A DNA stretch of 64,000 bases from Ophiura sarsii (Eukaryota > Echinodermata > Ophiuroidea > Amphilepidida > Ophiuridae): assembly GCA_035610835.1 (NCBI GenBank), contig CM069441.1:105955606-106019605 (forward strand). The letters run 5' to 3'. The position numbers and the translations under genes were made by a program. Each line of letters begins with the position of its first letter. Position 1 is the first letter of the stretch. This document shows, one piece after another, positions 49,224 to 62,800 of this stretch. The notes under the pieces were generated by a model. That model did no database searches and was not told the DNA's origin. It worked only from the letters and a program-made list of their open reading frames with translations.

Positions 49224-51356
49224 ACAACAATTACAACTTAAACCAACAACAAATCTCTGTAGGTCCCATTTAGCAATGTCGGGTTTTAACACTTTCCACG
49301 CGGCAGGCGTCTGCAGACGACAATCCAAAATACCAAAAAATGTTTCAAAAATGTCAACATTATTGAATGTTATTTGCAATATTTGCAATAACTAATATTT
49401 GCAATAACTATGGGAAATGCATTCAAATAGTACAAACGTGCCTAGTATTGTTTGTTCAGTTATCCTTGGGGATACACTGAAAGTTAGGAAAGGTTTAAGT
49501 TCTGAAAAATCTGTTTTGTACCGTGGTGTTAAACCAATAGCCGCGTGGAAAGTGTTAAGATTTTTACTAGTTCGCTAAATGGATAATTTATCGCGCTTCA
49601 ATTAACTGGGCTAAAATCAGTACTTTTTATTAAAAAAATACATTTTTGAACTTTGACCTCTACTTTCAAAGGAACGATGACTATGTATACACTCTTTTTT
49701 ATACTCAGCAAATTTTCCATTTTGTCTTGAATCATATCACGAAATGTGGACACAATTGCTTGCACATTATGCTCTGTATGTTCCATTTAGTGATGTCGGG
49801 TTTTAAGATTTTTTACTTAGTTGCGCGCTTCGTTGTCTCAGAATCTCCTGACATAGATTTTTGAATTCAAGTAAAATTCTGGTGTTTTCTTAACTCTGAA
49901 CATAAATCTTAGGTCAAATTGAATAGCTAATACTTCAAGGGTGCCATTCATAATATCAAAATTTAAAAACAATGCTATTCTTAACACTTTCCACGCGGCA
50001 GACAGGCGTGGTTAAGCATTCAAATCGCTCGAACTTGACTAAAATCAGTACTTGCCTTAAATCCTTTTAATACAAAAATACATTTTTGAACTTGGACCTC
50101 TACTTTCAAAGGAACGATGACTATGTATACACTCTTTTTTATACTCCGCAAATTTCCAATTTTGTCTTGAATCATATCACGAAATGTGGAGACAATTGCT
50201 TGCGTATTAGGCTCTGTATGTCCCATTTAGTCATGTCGGGTTTTAAGACTTTTTACTATATTTTTAGGCGTGCGTACAAATTACTCGTAGGCCTACTTAC
50301 CTTAAATCCTCAATTTTACAGCGGCAAAATTCGGTAGCCTGTCGACGGTATTATTTCTATCCACTTGAACCCCTACACCGCCCCTGACCCCTTCCCAGAG
50401 TTCGACACATCATAGCACGCCATATACTAATGGGGCCCGACTGCATCGATACTGATTTTTTTTCTTGATTTTTTGTTTTTTTAAATATTTTTTTTATTTT
50501 TTTTTAAATTGACCTCAACTTTATTTAAATTTAATATCAATATAAGCGATACTCACGCAAGTACGAGACACTTCCATACTTCCATGATAACCGGCTAATT
50601 GTTGGCTGTGACTGAATTCAAAATTTTACTCTCCACGTTACTTTTGAATTTAGCGCCACTTATTATCCATACCGTGATTGCTGTTTTATATAGGGACATG
50701 TACATGTACATGCACAATGCTGTCTCGCGCCGAGCGCGCGGCAAGCTAACGCACCTGTTGGCATTGTTAGAAATTCGAACGCGGATAATAGAGCTCGCAC
50801 CAAAGTACCTGTGATGTTCTCGCTGTAAATAATGAATTAAACACTTTTCGCTATCTTCAAAATATTGTTTTAAAATAATGTTGAGACTTCAGCATTTTTA
50901 TATACTTAATTGATTTTTAATATTTTTTTTGAATCTATAAACATTTGTTGTTTAAAACAATTTAGTCAACATTGTTTAAATTTTAAACAACATTGGTAAA
51001 ATATACTTTGATTTTCATAAATTTAACCACTAATTGTTTAAAATTTAACCGAAATTGTGCAAAAATATGTTCAACAACTGTTGAGCGATGTTTAAAAGAA
51101 CATGTTTTAAACATCTTGTTAAGAAATTATTCAACGTTGTTTAAAACATGCTCTTTTAAACAACTGTTAGTTAACCGGTGAATCGCACAACAGTTGTTTA
51201 ACATATTTTTGCGTAATGTTGGTTAAATTTAAACAACTATTGGTTAAATTTATGAAAATCAAAGTTTATTTAACCAATGTTGTTTAAAATTTAAACAATG
51301 TTGGCTAATTGTTTTTAAACAACATTTTTTTAAACAGTGTTTTAACAGTGTAACAA

Positions 51357-51404
<48 letters not shown>

Positions 51405-53536
51405 ACAACAATTACAACTTACACCAACAACAAATCTCTGTAGGTCCCATTTAGCAATGTCGGGTTTTAACACTTTCCACGCGGCAGGCGTCTGCAGACG
51501 ACAATCCAAAATACCAAAAAATGTTTCAAAAATGTCAACATTATTGAATGTTATTTGCAATATTTGCAATAACTAATATTTGCAATAACTATGGGAAATG
51601 CATTCAAATAGTACAAACGTGCCTAGTATTGTTTGTTCAGTTATCCTTGGGGATACACTGAAAGTTAGGAAAGGTTTAAGTTCTGAAAAATCTGTTTTGT
51701 ACCGTGGTGTTAAACCAATAGCCGCGTGGAAAGTGTTAAGATTTTTACTAGTTCGCTAAATGGATAATTTATCGCGCTTCAATTAACTGGGCTAAAATCA
51801 GTACTTTTTATTAAAAAAATACATTTTTGAACTTTGACCTCTACTTTCAAAGGAACGATGACTATGTATACACTCTTTTTTATACTCAGCAAATTTTCCA
51901 TTTTGTCTTGAATCATATCACGAAATGTGGACACAATTGCTTGCACATTATGCTCTGTATGTTCCATTTAGTGATGTCGGGTTTTAAGATTTTTTACTTA
52001 GTTGCGCGCTTCGTTGTCTCAGAATCTCCTGACATAGATTTTTGAATTCAAGTAAAATTCTGGTGTTTTCTTAACTCTGAACATAAATCTTAGGTCAAAT
52101 TGAATAGCTAATACTTCAAGGGTGCCATTCATAATATCAAAATTTAAAAACAATGCTATTCTTAACACTTTCCACGCGGCAGACAGGCGTGGTTAAGCAT
52201 TCAAATCGCTCGAACTTGACTAAAATCAGTACTTGCCTTAAATCCTTTTAATACAAAAATACATTTTTGAACTTGGACCTCTACTTTCAAAGGAACGATG
52301 ACTATGTATACACTCTTTTTTATACTCCGCAAATTTCCAATTTTGTCTTGAATCATATCACGAAATGTGGAGACAATTGCTTGCGTATTAGGCTCTGTAT
52401 GTCCCATTTAGTCATGTCGGGTTTTAAGACTTTTTACTATATTTTTAGGCGTGCGTACAAATTACTCGTAGGCCTACTTGCCTTAAATCCTCAATTTTAC
52501 AGCGGCAAAATTCGGTAGCCTGTCGACGGTATTATTTCTATCCACTTGAACCCCTACACCGCCCCCTGACCCCTTCCCAGAGTTCGACACATCATAGCAC
52601 GCCATATACTAATGGGGCCCGACTGCATCGATACTGATTTGGTTTTTTTATGTTTTTTAAAAATATTTTTTTAATTATTTGTTTAAAATTGACCTCAACT
52701 TTATTTAAATATAATATCAATATAAGCGATACTCACGGAAGTACGAGACACTTCCATACTTCCATGATAACCGGCTAATTGTTGGCTGTGACTGAATTCA
52801 AAATTTTACTCTCCACGTTACTTTTGAATTTAGCGCCACTTATTATCCATACCGTGATTGCTGTTTTATATAGGGATATGTACATGTACATGCACAATGC
52901 TGTCTCGCGCCGAGCGCGCGGCAAGCTAACGCACCTGTTGGCATTGTTAGAAATTCGAACGCGGATAATAGAGCTCGCACCAAAGTACCTGTGATGTTCT
53001 CGCTGTAAATAATGAATTAAACACTTTTCGCTATCTTCAAAATATTGTTTTAAAATAATGTTGAGACTTCAGCATTTTTATATACTTAATTGATTTTTAA
53101 TATTTTTTTTGAATCTATAAACATTTGTTGTTTAAAACAATTTAGTCAACATTGTTTAAATTTTAAACAACATTGGTAAAATATACTTTGATTTTCATAA
53201 ATTTAACCACTAATTGTTTAAAATTTAACCAAAATTGTGCAAAAATATGTTCAACAACTGTTGAGCGATGTTTAAAAGAACATGTTTTAAACATCTTGTT
53301 AAGAAATTATTCAACGTTGTTTAAAACATGCTCTTTTAAACAACTGTTAGTTAACCGGTGAATCGCACAACAGTTGTTTAACATATTTTTGCGTAATGTT
53401 GGTTAAATTTAAACAACTATTGGTTAAATTTATGAAAATCAAAGTTTATTTAACCAATGTTGTTTAAAATTTAAACAATGTTGGCTAATTTTTTTTAAAC
53501 AACATTTTTTTAAACAGTGTTTTAACAGTGTAACAA

Positions 53537-53578
<42 letters not shown>

Positions 53579-54904
53579 ACAACAATTACAACTTAAACCG
53601 TCTCAACAAATCTCTGTAGGTCCCATTTAGCAATGTCGGGTTTTAACACTTTCCACGCGGCAGGCGTCTGCAGACGACAATCCAAAATACCAAAAAATGT
53701 TTCAAAAATGTCAACATTATTGAATGTTATTTGCAATATTTGCAATAACTAATATTTGCAATAACTATGGGAAATGCATTCAAATAGTACAAACGTGCCT
53801 AGTATTGTTTGTTCAGTTATCCTTGGGGATACACTGAAAGTTAGGAAAGGTTTAAGTTCTGAAAAATCTGTTTTGTACCGTGGTGTTAAACCAATAGCCG
53901 CGTGGAAAGTGTTAAGATTTTTACTAGTTCGCTAAATGGATAATTTATCGCGCTTCAATTAACTGGGCTAAAATCAGTACTTTTTATTAAAAAAATACAT
54001 TTTTGAACTTTGACCTCTACTTTCAAAGGAACGATGACTATGTATACACTCTTTATTATACTCAGCAAATTTTCCATTTTGTCTTGAATCATATCACGAA
54101 ATGTGGACACAATTGCTTGCACATTATGCTCTGTATGTTCCATTTAGTGATGTCGGGTTTTAAGATTTTTTACTTAGTTGCGCGCTTCGTTGTCTCAGAA
54201 TCTCATGACATAGATTTTTGAATTCAAGTAAAATTCTGGTGTTTTCTTAACTCTGAACATAAATCTTAGGTCAAATTGAATAGCTAATACTTCAAGGGTG
54301 CCATTCATAATATCAAAATTTAAAAACAATGCTATTCTTAACACTTTCCACGCGGCAGACAGGCGTGGTTAAGCATTCAAATCGCTCGAACTTGACTAAA
54401 ATCAGTACTTGCCTTAAATCCTTTTAATACAAAAATACATTTTTGAACTTGGACCTCTACTTTCAAAGGAACGATGACTATGTATACACTCTTTTTTATA
54501 CTCCGCAAATTTCCAATTTTGTCTTGAATCATATCACGAAATGTGGAGACAATTGCTTGCGTATTAGGCTCTGTATGTCCCATTTAGTCATGTCAGGTTT
54601 TAAGACTTTTTACTATATTTTTAGGCGTGCGTACAAATTATTCGTAGGCCTACTTGCCTTAAATCCTCAATTTTACAGCGGCAAAATTCGGTAGCCTGTC
54701 GACGGTATTATTTCTATCCACTTGAACCCCTACACCGCCCCCTGACCCCTCCCCAGAGTTCGACACATCATAACACGCCATATACTAATGGGGCCCGACT
54801 GCATCGATATTGATTTGTTTTTTTTTATGTTTTTTAAAAATATTTTTTTAATTATTTGTTTAAAATTGACCTCAACTTTATTTAAATCTAATATCAATAT
54901 AAGC
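46210..54904. repeat. Monomers 13-16 of the macrosatellite
   Basis: Monomer 13 repeats the marks of monomer 12 (same length 2166, CACTTTTTTTTATACTCC, CAAAACAACAAC start of the CAA tract), which suggests a single-unit duplication. Monomers 14 and 15 share features with 4 and 5, including ACCGAAATTGTG in 15. Monomer 16 begins after an altered T-tract (GGTTTTTTTATG) that recurs at the start of the last partial unit. Confidence 0.9.
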
Positions 54905-55266
54905 GATACTCACGGAAGTACGAGACACTTCCATACTTCCATGATAACCGGCTAATTGTTGGCTGTGGCTGAATTCAAAATTTTACTCTCCACGTAACTT
55001 TTGAATTTAGCGCCACTTATTATTCATACCGTGATTGCTGTTTTATATAGGGAGATGTACATGTACATGCACAATGTTGTCTCGCGCCGAGCGCGCGGCA
55101 AGCCGACGCACCTGTTGGCATTGTTAGAAATTAGAACGCGGATAATAGAGCTCGCATCAAAGTACCTGGGATGTTCTCGCTGTAAATAATGAATTAAACA
55201 CTTTTCGCTATCTTCAAAATATTGTTTTTTATAGACTTAACTGATTTTTAATATTTTGTTTGAATC
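54905..55266. repeat. Monomer 17: decayed right-edge partial unit
   Basis: Only the island and ~100 bp beyond remain, and it carries many substitutions that are rare inside the array (GTGGCTG, CGTAACTTTT, GGGAGATG, AAGCCGACG, ACCTGGGATG). It breaks into CGCCCCCCCC at about 55295 after TTTGAATCAAG. The pattern fits loss of homogenisation at the edge of a tandem array. Confidence 0.88.
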
Positions 55267-55610
55267 AAGTTTGTGAATGTGAATTTTTTTTAAACGCCCC
55301 CCCCCCCCCCACCCCCACGAACGAACGATCAAATAAACAAACAAATAAACAAATAATCAATAAACAACAACACAAACAATAAACAAAAAATAATTAAACA
55401 AAAAGACTAAGAGACAATGGATAAACAAAAGAAAAAACAAAAAAACAAAAAAACAGACAGATAAATTAACACAAATAAACAAACAACAAAACAGCAAATT
55501 AAACTTGAACACCGTTGACAAACAAACAAACCGAAACAATAATAAATAACCAAACAAATCATTAAACAAATAAACAGACTAACCAAATAAGGAAAATTAT
55601 CTCAACTCAA
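55267..55610. repeat. Low-complexity C tract and AAAC/AAAT-rich sequence
   Basis: A C run near 55297-55312 is followed by about 270 bp dominated by AAAC and AAATAAAC words. It marks the right boundary of the macrosatellite. The 70-codon minus frame here is compositional only. Confidence 0.8.
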
Positions 55611-56385
55611 CCGGTCAAAACATAGTCCTATCCCTTGACTTTCCCTCTTCACAGCGTCAAATAGCGCTGCTTTCACTACGGTAGGGCGGGGCGCGATTTT
55701 TTTTTTACTAGTAAACATTTGAAAAATTTATTTATTTCGTTTTAATACGAAATAAAGCTAAACTCACTGAATAAAATGATTTTTAAAAAAAAAATAAAAA
55801 AATTCTAACTGATACTACACATGAGCCCATACAAATGTTTACTAGTCATGACGCGTTGTCCATGGGTTAAAGTGACGGTAGAGCTGCACAAAAGGCATTG
55901 TTATAAAGTGTAACATGTTGATACTATCAGAAGAGTACTGCATTCAATTCCGTTATTTGCCCACATCCGATTATGACAATACATATAACAATAGCATTTT
56001 CAGACCAGCGAGGTCACCGCAATACAGTCACCGATTCACACTTGAGTGCCTGTGAGGACACACCCAGTCAATATATAATGCATAACAAGATACCGTGAGC
56101 ACTAAAGCGTTCCTTATACAATGGTACATGTACATTCCCGGTACTACACACATAAGCAATTTTTTATTAAAAAGTGTTTATATTAGTTTTTGCGGGATTA
56201 AAACACAGCATTTATTCAATTTATCTGTTACAACTTAATAAAATTGTTTGCCAACAATTAATTTATTTTTCAAAGTATTTTCTTTTTCTCAAGTGTTTAT
56301 TTTACTTTTCCTAGCAATTATAGTTCATGTTCACGAAACTAAATATTTTTGTTATACGCACAAGTGTTTGATGATTCGCAGGCGA
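55611..56385. other. Unique spacer between the two satellites
   Basis: About 770 bp with no gene. It holds one small inverted-repeat element (55707-55846); the remainder shows no repeat that I can identify. Confidence 0.5.
55707..55846. mobile_element. 140-bp MITE-like element with 15-bp perfect terminal inverted repeats
   Basis: ACTAGTAAACATTTG (55707-55721) is the reverse complement of CAAATGTTTACTAGT (55832-55846). An internal hairpin TTTATTTCGT/ACGAAATAAA lies at 55731-55756. No coding potential and no certain target duplication. Confidence 0.6.
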
Positions 56386-56859
56386 ATTTAAAATTCATAT
56401 TTCTATCGGGTAGCACAACTTTCCCTAGGGGGGGGGGCACATACATTGACTGTTACAGCGTCTAGGGGTAGCACAATTTGACATGGGGATGCACATGTAT
56501 AACACATTGGAAGTAAACTGTTAAAGCAATCTCAGATAACTAATGGTCTCAAATAGTAGCCGATTAATGAGCTACTATTTGTTGTAAAATTGTACGTTGT
56601 GTTTATTTGTGTTTAATTTTATTTTTAACAGTTATAATCGGTCGTTGCTCATTTTTTGGCTACTATTTGAGACTATTACTAATATTCTCAAATAGTATTA
56701 GTAATCTGAGATTGTATTAACAATTTACTTCCAATGTGTTATACATGTGCATCCCCATGTCAATTTGTGCTACCCCTAGACGCTGTAACAGTCAATGTAT
56801 GTGCCCCCCCCCCCCTCTAGGGAAAGTTGTGCTACCCGATAGAAATATGAATTTTAAAT
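56386..56859. mobile_element. Foldback element at the origin of the 272-bp satellite
   Basis: The left arm (56386 to ~56570) begins ATTTAAAATTCATATTTCTA and is the near-exact inverse of the right arm (~56648-56859), which ends GAAATATGAATTTTAAAT. Both arms contain the same phrases (GGGTAGCACAACTTTCC, CATACATTGACTGTTACAGC) and a C or G homopolymer. The right arm has a ~26-bp insertion near 56680-56705 that is itself partly inverted. The loop carries TTGTTGTAAAATTG and AACAGTTATAATCGG, found in every satellite monomer. No ORF. Confidence 0.85.
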
Positions 56860-59800
56860 GATATTTTTAAAAGTTGTTTTTGTTGTAAAATTGTTTGTTG
56901 TGTTTATTTGTGTTTAACCTTATTTTTAACAGTTATAATCGGTCGTTGCTCATTAGTCGGCTACTATTTGAGACTATTAGTAATCTGAGATTGTATTAAC
57001 AATTTACTTCCAATGTGTTATACATGTGCATTCCCATGTCAAATTGTGCTACCCCTAGACACTGTAACAGTCAATGTATGTGCCCCCGTAGGAAAGGTTG
57101 TACTACCCGATAGAAATATGAATTTTAAATGATATTTTTAAAAGTTGTTTTTGTTTTAACATTGTTTGTTGTGTTTATTTGTGTTTAACCTTATTTTTAA
57201 CAGTTATAATCGGTCGTTGCCCATTAGTCGGCTACTATTTGAGACTATTAGTAATCTGAGATTGTATTAACAATTTATTTCCAATGTGTTATACATGTGC
57301 ATCCCCATGTCAAATTGTGCTACCCCTAGACGCTGTAACAGTCAATGTATGTGCCCCCCGTAGGAAAAGTTGTACTACCCCGATAGAAATATGAATTTTA
57401 AATGATATTTTTAAAAGTTGTTTTTGTTGTAAAATTGTTTGTTGTGTTTATTTGTGTTTAACCCTTTTTTTAACAGTTATAAACGGTCGTTGCTTATTAG
57501 TCGGCTACTATTTGAGAATATTAGTAATCTGAGATTGTATTAACAATTTACTTCCAATGTGTTATACATGTGCACCCCATGTCAAATTGTGCTACCCCTA
57601 GACGCTGTAACTGTCAATGTATGTGCCCCCCGTAGGGAAAGTTGTGCTACCCGATAGAAATATGAATTTTAAATGATATTTTTAAAAGTTGTTTTTGTTG
57701 TAAAATTGTTTGTTGTGTTTATTTGTGTTTAACCCCTTTTTTAACAGTTATAATTGGTCGTTGCTCATTAGTCGGCTACTATATATTTAAGACTATTAGT
57801 AATCTGAGATTGCATTAACAATTTACTTCCAATGTGTTATACATGTGCATCCCCATGTCAAATTGTGCTACCCCTAGACGCTGTAACAGTCAATGTATGT
57901 GTCCCTCGTAGGGAAAGTTGTGCTACCCGATAGAAATATGAATTTTAAATGATATTTTTAAAAGTTGTTTTTGTTGTAAAATTATTTGTTGTGTTTATTT
58001 GTGTTTAACCTTATTTTTAACAGTTATAATTGGTCGTTGCTCATTAGTCGGCTACTATTTAAGACTATTAGTAATCTGAGTTTGCATTAACAATTTACTT
58101 CCAATGTGTTATACATGTGCATCCCCATGTCAAATTGCGCTACCCCTAGACGCTGTAATAGTCAATGTATGTGCCCCCCGTAGGAAAAGTTGTACTACCC
58201 CGATAGAAATATGAATTTTAAATAATATTTTTAAAAGTTGTTTTTGTTGTAAAATTGTTTGTTGTGTTTATTTGTGTTTAACCTTATTTTTAACAGTTAT
58301 AATCGGTCGTTGCTCATTAGTCGGCTACTATTTGAGACTATTAGTAATCTGAGATTGTATTAACAATTTACTTCCAATGTGTTATACATGTGCACCCCCA
58401 TGTCAAATTGTGCTACCCCTAGACGCTGTAACAGTCAATGTATGTGCCCCCCGTAGGAAAAGTTGTACTACCCCGATAGAAATATGAATTTTAAATGATA
58501 TTTTTAAAAGTTGTTTTTGTTGTAAAATTGTTTGTTGTGTTTATTTGTGTTTAACCTTATTTTTAACAGTTATAATCGGTCGTTGCTCATTAGTCGGCTA
58601 CTATTTGAGACTATTAGTAATCTGAGATTGTATTAACAATTTACTTCCAATGTGTTATACATGTGCACCCCCATGTCAAATTGTGCTACCCCTAGACGCT
58701 GTAACAGTCAATGTATGTGCCCCCCCGTAGGGAAAGTTGTGCTACCCGATAGAAATATGAATTTTAAATGATATTTTTAAAAGTTGTTTTTGTTGTAAAA
58801 TTGTTTGTTGTGTTTATTTGTGTTTAACCCTTTTTTTAACAGTTATAAACGGTCGTTGCTTATTAGTCGGCTACTATTTGAGAATATTAGTAATCTGAGA
58901 TTGTATTAACAATTTACTTCCAATGTGTTATACATGTGCACCCCATGTCAAATTGTGCTACCCCTAGACGCTGTAACTGTCAATGTATGTGCCCCCCGTA
59001 GGGAAAGTTGTGCTACCCGATAGAAATATGAATTTTAAATGATATTTTTAAAAGTTGTTTTTGTTGTAAAATTATTTGTTGTGTTTATTTGTGTTTAACC
59101 TTATTTTTAACAGTTATAATTGGTCGTTGCTCATTAGTCGGCTACTATTTAAGACTATTAGTAATCTGAGTTTGCATTAACAATTTACTTCCAATGTGTT
59201 ATACATGTGCATCCCCATGTCAAATTGCGCTACCCCTAGACGCTGTAATAGTCAATGTATGTGCCCCCCGTAGGAAAAGTTGTACTACCCCGATAGAAAT
59301 ATGAATTTTAAATGATATTTTTAAAAGTTGTTTTTGTTGTAAAATTGTTTGTTGTGTTTATTTGTGTTTAACCTTATTTTTAACAGTTATAATCGGTCGT
59401 TGCTCATTAGTCGGCTACTATTTGAGACTATTAGTAATCTGAGATTGTATTAACAATTTACTTCCAATGTGTTATACATGTGCAACCCATGTCAAATTGT
59501 GCTACCCCTAGACGCTGTAACAGTCAATGTATGTGCCCCCCGTAGGAAAAGTTGTACTACCCCGATAGAAATATGAATTTTAAATGATATTTTTAAAAGT
59601 TGTTTTTGTTGTAAAATTGTTTGTTGTGTTTATTTGTGTTTAACCTTATTTTTAACAGTTATAATCGGTCGTTGCTCATTAGTCGGCTACTATTTGAGAC
59701 TATTAGTAATCTGAGATTGTATTAACAATTTACTTCCAATGTGTTATACATGTGCACCCCCATGTCAAATTGTGCTACCCCTAGACGCTGTAACAGTCAA

Positions 59801-62800
59801 TGTATGTGCCCCCCGTAGGGAAAGTTGTGCTACCCGATAGAAATATGAATATTAAATGATATTTTTAAAAGTTGTTTTTGTTGTAAAATTGTTTGTTGTG
59901 TTTATTTGTGTTTAACCTTATTTTTAACAGTTATAATCGGTCGTTGCTCATTAGTCGGCTACTATTTGAGACTATTAGTAATCTGAGATAGTATTAACAA
60001 TTTATTTCCAATGTGTTATACATGTGCATCCCCATGTCAAACTGTGCTACCCCTAGACGCTGTAAGAGTCACTGTATGTGCCCCCCCCCCCCCCCCCCCC
60101 CCGTAGGAAAAGTTGTACTATCCGATAGAAATATGAATTTAAAATATTTTTAAAATTTGTTTTTGTTGTAAAATTGTTTGTTGTGTTTATTTGTGTTTAA
60201 CCTTATTTTTAACAGTTATAATCGGTCGTTGCTCATTAGTCGGCTACTATTTGAGACTACTAGTAATCTGAGATTGTATTAACAATTTACTTCCAATGTG
60301 TTATACATGTGCATCCCCATGTCAAATTGTGCTACCCCTAGACGCTGTAACAGTCAATGTATGTGCCCCCCGTAGGAAAAGTTGTACTACCCCGATAGAA
60401 ATATGAATTTTAAATGATATTTTTAAAAGTTGTTTTTGTTGTAAAATTGTTTGTTGTGTTTATTTGTGTTTAACCTTATTTTTAACAGTTATAATCGGTC
60501 GTTGCTCATTAGTCGGCTACTATTTGAGACTATTAGTAATCTGAGATTGTATTAACAATTTACTTCCAATGTGTTATACATGTGCACCCCCATGTCAAAT
60601 TGTGCTACCCCTAGACGCTGTAACAGTCAATGTATGTGCCCCCCGTAGGGAAAGTTGCGCTACCCGATAGAAATATGAATTTTAAATGATATTTTTAAAA
60701 GTTGTTTTTGTTGTAAAATTGTTTGTTGTATTTATTTGTGTTTAACCTTATTTTTAACAGTTATAATCGGTCGTTGCTCATTAGTCGGCTACTATTTGAG
60801 ACTATTAGTAATCTGAGATTGTATTAACAATTTATTTCCAATGTGTTATACATGTGCATCCCCATGTCAAATTGTGCTACCCCTAGACGCTGTAACAGTC
60901 AATGTATGTGCCCCCCGTAGGGAAAGTTGTACTATCCGATAGAAATATGAATTTTAAATGATATTTTTAAAAGTTGTTTTTGTTGTAAAATTGTTTGTTG
61001 TGTTTATTTGTGTTTAACCTTATTTTTAACAGTTATAATCGGTCGTTGCTCATTAGTCGGCTACTATTTGAGACTATTAGTAATCTGAGATTGTATTAAC
61101 AATTTACTTCCAATGTGTTATACATGTGCACCCCATGTCAAATTGTGCTACCCCTAGACGCTGTAACAGTCAATGTATGTGCCCCCCGTAGGGAAAGTTG
61201 TGCTACCCGATAGAAATATGAATTTTAAATGATATTTTTAAAAGTTGTTTTTGTTGTAAAATTGTTTGTTGTGTTTATTTGTGTTTAACCCTTTTTTTAA
61301 CAGTTATAAACGGTCGTTGCTTATTAGTCGGCTACTATTTGAGAATATTAGTAATCTGAGATTGTATTAACAATTTACTTCCAATGTGTTATACATGTGC
61401 ACCCCATGTCAAATTGTGCTACCCCTAGACGCTGTAACTGTCAATGTATGTGCCCCCCGTAGGGAAAGTTGTGCTACCCGATAGAAATATGAATTTTAAA
61501 TGATATTTTTAAAAGTTGTTTTTGTTGTAAAATTATTTGTTGTGTTTATTTGTGTTTAACCTTATTTTTAACAGTTATAATTGGTCGTTGCTCATTAGTC
61601 GGCTACTATTTAAGACTATTAGTAATCTGAGTTTGCATTAACAATTTACTTCCAATGTGTTATACATATGCATCCCCATGTCAAATTGCGCTACCCCTAG
61701 ACGCTGTAATAGTCAATGTATGTGCCCCCCGTAGGAAAAGTTGTACTACCCCGATAGAAATATGAATTTTAAATGATATTTTTAAAAGTTGTTTTTGTTG
61801 TAAAATTGTTTGTTGTGTTTATTTGTGTTTAACCTTATTTTTAACAGTTATAATCGGTCGTTGCTCATTAGTCGGCTACTATTTGAGACTATTAGTAATC
61901 TGAGATTGTATTAACAATTTACTTCCAATGTGTTATACATGTGCAACCCATGTCAAATTGTGCTACCCCTAGACGCTGTAACAGTCAATGTATGTGCCCC
62001 CCCTAGGAAAAGTTGTACTACCCCGATAGAAATATGAATTTTAAATGATTTTTTTAAAAGTTGTTTTTGTTGTAAAATTGTTTGTTGTGTTTATTTGTGT
62101 TTAACCTTATTTTTAACAGTTATAATCGGTCGTTGCTCATTAGTCGGCTACTATTTGAGACTATTAGTAATCTGAGATTGTATTAACAATTTACTTCCAA
62201 TGTGTTATACATGTGCACCCCCATGTCAAATTGTGCTACCCCTAGACGCTGTAACAGTCAATGTATGTGCCCCCCGTAGGGAAAGTTGTGCTACCCGATA
62301 GAAATATGAATATTAAATGATATTTTTAAAAGTTGTTTTTGTTGTAAAATTGTTTGTTGTGTTTATTTGTGTTTAACCTTATTTTTAACAGTTATAATCG
62401 GTCGTTGCTCATTAGTCGGCTACTATTTGAGACTATTAGTAATCTGAGATAGTATTAACAATTTATTTCCAATGTGTTATACATGTGCATCCCCATGTCA
62501 AACTGTGCTACCCCTAGACGCTGTAAGAGTCACTGTATGTGCCCCCCCCCCCCCCCCCGTAGGAAAAGTTGTACTATCCGATAGAAATATGAATTTAAAA
62601 TATTTTTAAAATTTGTTTTTGTTGTAAAATTGTTTGTTGTGTTTATTTGTGTTTAACCTTATTTTTAACAGTTATAATCGGTCGTTGCTCATTAGTCGGC
62701 TACTATTTGAGACTACTAGTAATCTGAGATTGTATTAACAATTTACTTCCAATGTGTTATACATGTGCATCCCCATGTCAAATTGTGCTACCCCTAGACG

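Larger units (their letters stand above)
17907..55266. repeat. Macrosatellite array of ~2.16-kb monomers
   Basis: With the boundary set at GATACTCACG, full monomers start at 20300, 22461, 24591, 26746, 28912, 31088, 33255, 35415, 37546, 39702, 41868, 44044, 46210, 48376, 50548 and 52728. Lengths are 2130-2180 bp. A partial degenerate unit precedes them and a partial unit follows from 54905. All are in the same orientation and nearly identical, with indels mainly in T, A and CAA tracts. Recurrent 60-83-codon ORFs in each unit are by-products of this repetition, and many start at TTG only. The left edge begins with AATTTAATAGCAATATAAGC, a piece of the unit itself, fused to the 22-bp satellite. 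Confidence 0.97.
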
